Shown here in pieces: positions 62,969 through 64,000 of a stretch of DNA of 64,000 bases. Source of the stretch: Halobiforma lacisalsi AJ5. Lineage in GTDB: Archaea; Halobacteriota; Halobacteria; Halobacteriales; Natrialbaceae. Under the pieces are notes generated by a model. The model saw only the letters and a program-made list of their open reading frames with translations, was not told where the DNA came from and searched no databases. Where the stretch lies: NCBI RefSeq assembly GCF_000226975.2, contig NZ_CP019285.1, forward strand, positions 2,356,001 to 2,420,000, given 5' to 3'. Position 1 is the stretch's first letter. Each line of letters starts with the position of its first letter. Both the position numbers and the translations under genes were made by a program.

Positions 62969-63460
62969 TCATGCGCAGGTCGAACAGGAGCGACTGTGAC
63001 GGAGATAGATCAGTCCTGCCAACAGTGCCACCGAGACCGCGCCCAAGAGGGGCCGTAGCGGATCGAAGTACGTCATGAGCGCGGACGAACTGAACAGCGT
63101 GAGCAAGACGACGTTACAGATCGGACAGCCGACCGCCAGAAAGCCGCCGACGAGACCACCGAACGCGAGCCGATCCTCGCCACTCGTATCGCCAGTCTCG
63201 CTTCCGTCGTCGCCCTCGAGTTCGGTGCTGACCACTTCGGTCGCCACCCGCTGTGCAATGTAGATGCCCGCAAGCAGCGCAGTCAGCGTCAGGAACAGAT
63301 AGTCGGTCGGCGTCCGCGGGACCATCCGAACGTAGAGCGGGTTCGGAATGAGGCCGGTCACGAGCCCGAACAGGAGGAACACGCCGACCCCGGTGGCCGT
63401 TCCCCAGGCCATCGCTCGTCGATCCGACCGGATCGATCCGACGAAACCACGACCCGTCAT
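62969..63460 (-). CDS. Membrane protein with Cys-Pro-x-Cys in a membrane segment
   Basis: I do not recognise the 163-residue protein by name. It has four or five membrane helices. In the fourth lies GFLAVGCPICNVVLLTLF, a CxxC inside or at the edge of the membrane, and the C-terminus ends SCSTCA, a second CxxC. This arrangement suggests metal or redox handling in the membrane, which is inference. Its ATG overlaps the stop of the next gene (63457-63460), and that gene has a similar Cys pair, so the two probably work as a complex. Confidence 0.65.
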   Translation of the reverse strand: MTGRGFVGSIRSDRRAMAWGTATGVGVFLLFGLVTGLIPNPLYVRMVPRTPTDYLFLTLTALLAGIYIAQRVATEVVSTELEGDDGSETGDTSGEDRLAFGGLVGGFLAVGCPICNVVLLTLFSSSALMTYFDPLRPLLGAVSVALLAGLIYLRHSRSCSTCA

Positions 63461-63954
63461 TTTGACGCCTCCGTCGGGATCGCACACCGTTCGGGATGTC
63501 CCGCACGGCCCAGGAAGAACAGCAGGAGAAAGAGGCCGCCGATGCGAAGCACTGCGCCGTCGTAGGGAAGCGCCGCGAGACCGCCGGCAAACCCGAGGAA
63601 GCCGAGAAGGCCGGCACCACAGCTCGCACAGCCCGACGCAAGGAGTCCGGGAACGACTCCGGAGAGATCGGTGAGGCTCGCGACACCGACGATTCGCAAC
63701 TGTGCGACGGCGTTGACGACTGCGACGCCGGAAAGGAGCGAATAGAGACCGATGATCCCGAGGCCGGACCAGCCGTCGGTGCGGTACACCGTCTCCGTCA
63801 GCGAGACGAGGACGTACTCGAACCAGTGGATGCCGTCGCCGAGCATCTGGATCGAGAACTCCGGCATCGTACTCAGGAGCAGCAGAACGTACGTGACAGC
63901 CGCAGCGAGGACGAGTCCGATCGTGCCCCACCACGTCTCGAACGGATACGACAT
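63457..63954 (-). CDS. Membrane protein with Cys-x-x-Cys, partner of the downstream gene
   Basis: The 165-residue protein has four or five membrane helices (GTIGLVLAAAVTYVLLLLSTM near the start). After an amphipathic loop it has GVVPGLLASGCASCGAGLLGFLGFAGGLAAL, with a CxxC in the membrane segment. No family name comes to mind. It overlaps the next gene by four bases. Both proteins keep a Gly-rich, Cys-paired helix, which also resembles the damaged protein near copA. The ATG at 63954 is close to the window edge, so upstream operon members may lie outside. Confidence 0.65.
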   Translation of the reverse strand: MSYPFETWWGTIGLVLAAAVTYVLLLLSTMPEFSIQMLGDGIHWFEYVLVSLTETVYRTDGWSGLGIIGLYSLLSGVAVVNAVAQLRIVGVASLTDLSGVVPGLLASGCASCGAGLLGFLGFAGGLAALPYDGAVLRIGGLFLLLFFLGRAGHPERCAIPTEASK

Positions 63955-64000
63955 TGCCGCGGAGAGGTTCGCGAGATGGTTCCCGATCGCGTTTCGCCGT

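Noticed and set aside
15781-64000. A second copy of the tRNA-Glu 3' end that would mark the right end of the integrated element
   Set aside because: I looked for the T-arm and acceptor sequence downstream and saw only short chance matches such as GAGTCCCCGTCGA near 21012, too short to count as an attachment site.

Overview
The window is a piece of a haloarchaeal (class Halobacteria) genome, high in GC with acidic proteins. The class is shown by the L7Ae-S28e-L24e-Ndk operon, TmcA, Bat/HTH_10 regulators, a HalOD1 protein and PAS-rich histidine kinases. Many genes start without a leader, about 28-30 nt after a TATA box. I cannot name the genus from sequence alone; the composition would suit the Natrinema/Haloterrigena group.

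Region 1 (1-15.5 kb) looks like stable core: a DUF456 end, an SDR enzyme, tmcA, a CPBP protease, an ArsR-type regulator, the L7Ae operon behind a structured leader, a DUF7344 regulator, superoxide dismutase, a 1066-residue FAD/Fe-S dehydrogenase fusion, a DUF5827 protein, a P-loop ATPase, an MBL hydrolase and a membrane-anchored winged-helix protein. Region 2 (15.7-23.5 kb) is an island beside tRNA-Glu(CUC). It holds a ruined tyrosine recombinase and then an intact three-gene McrBC-type restriction module: a PD-(D/E)XK protein with a duplicated C-terminal domain, a 1216-residue McrB-type ATPase that appears to carry an SRA-like and two EVE/PUA-like reader domains, and a McrC-type nuclease. This module is the most interesting system here.

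Region 3 (23.7-42.9 kb) is accessory and eroding. It has two large PAS histidine kinases, a 902-residue PAS/GAF/Bat regulator, a methyltransferase, pterin dehydratase, an SDR, a HalOD1 protein, DUF429, DUF2267, UspA and YwbE proteins, and many broken genes: two response regulators, an alpha/beta hydrolase, a phosphoribosyltransferase, a SHOCT protein with an in-frame TAG and a TnpB remnant. Region 4 (43-47.2 kb) is copper homeostasis: CopA with an AsnC/TRASH regulator and a frameshifted membrane protein.

Region 5 (48-55.5 kb) has a potassium-channel-like protein and a carboxylate cluster: TctC-TctB-TctA transporter, family III CoA transferase, a divergent HTH_10 regulator and a LeuA/homocitrate-synthase-like enzyme. 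The two minus-strand units share an identical 16-bp promoter element, so they are probably co-regulated. Region 6 (55.9-64 kb) holds DoxX, RNase HI, a heme-copper-like membrane protein divergent from another HTH_10 regulator, an SRPBCC protein, an HTH_10 gene with an in-frame TGA, an ArsR/DUF7521 pair, and two overlapping membrane proteins with Cys-x-x-Cys in membrane segments.
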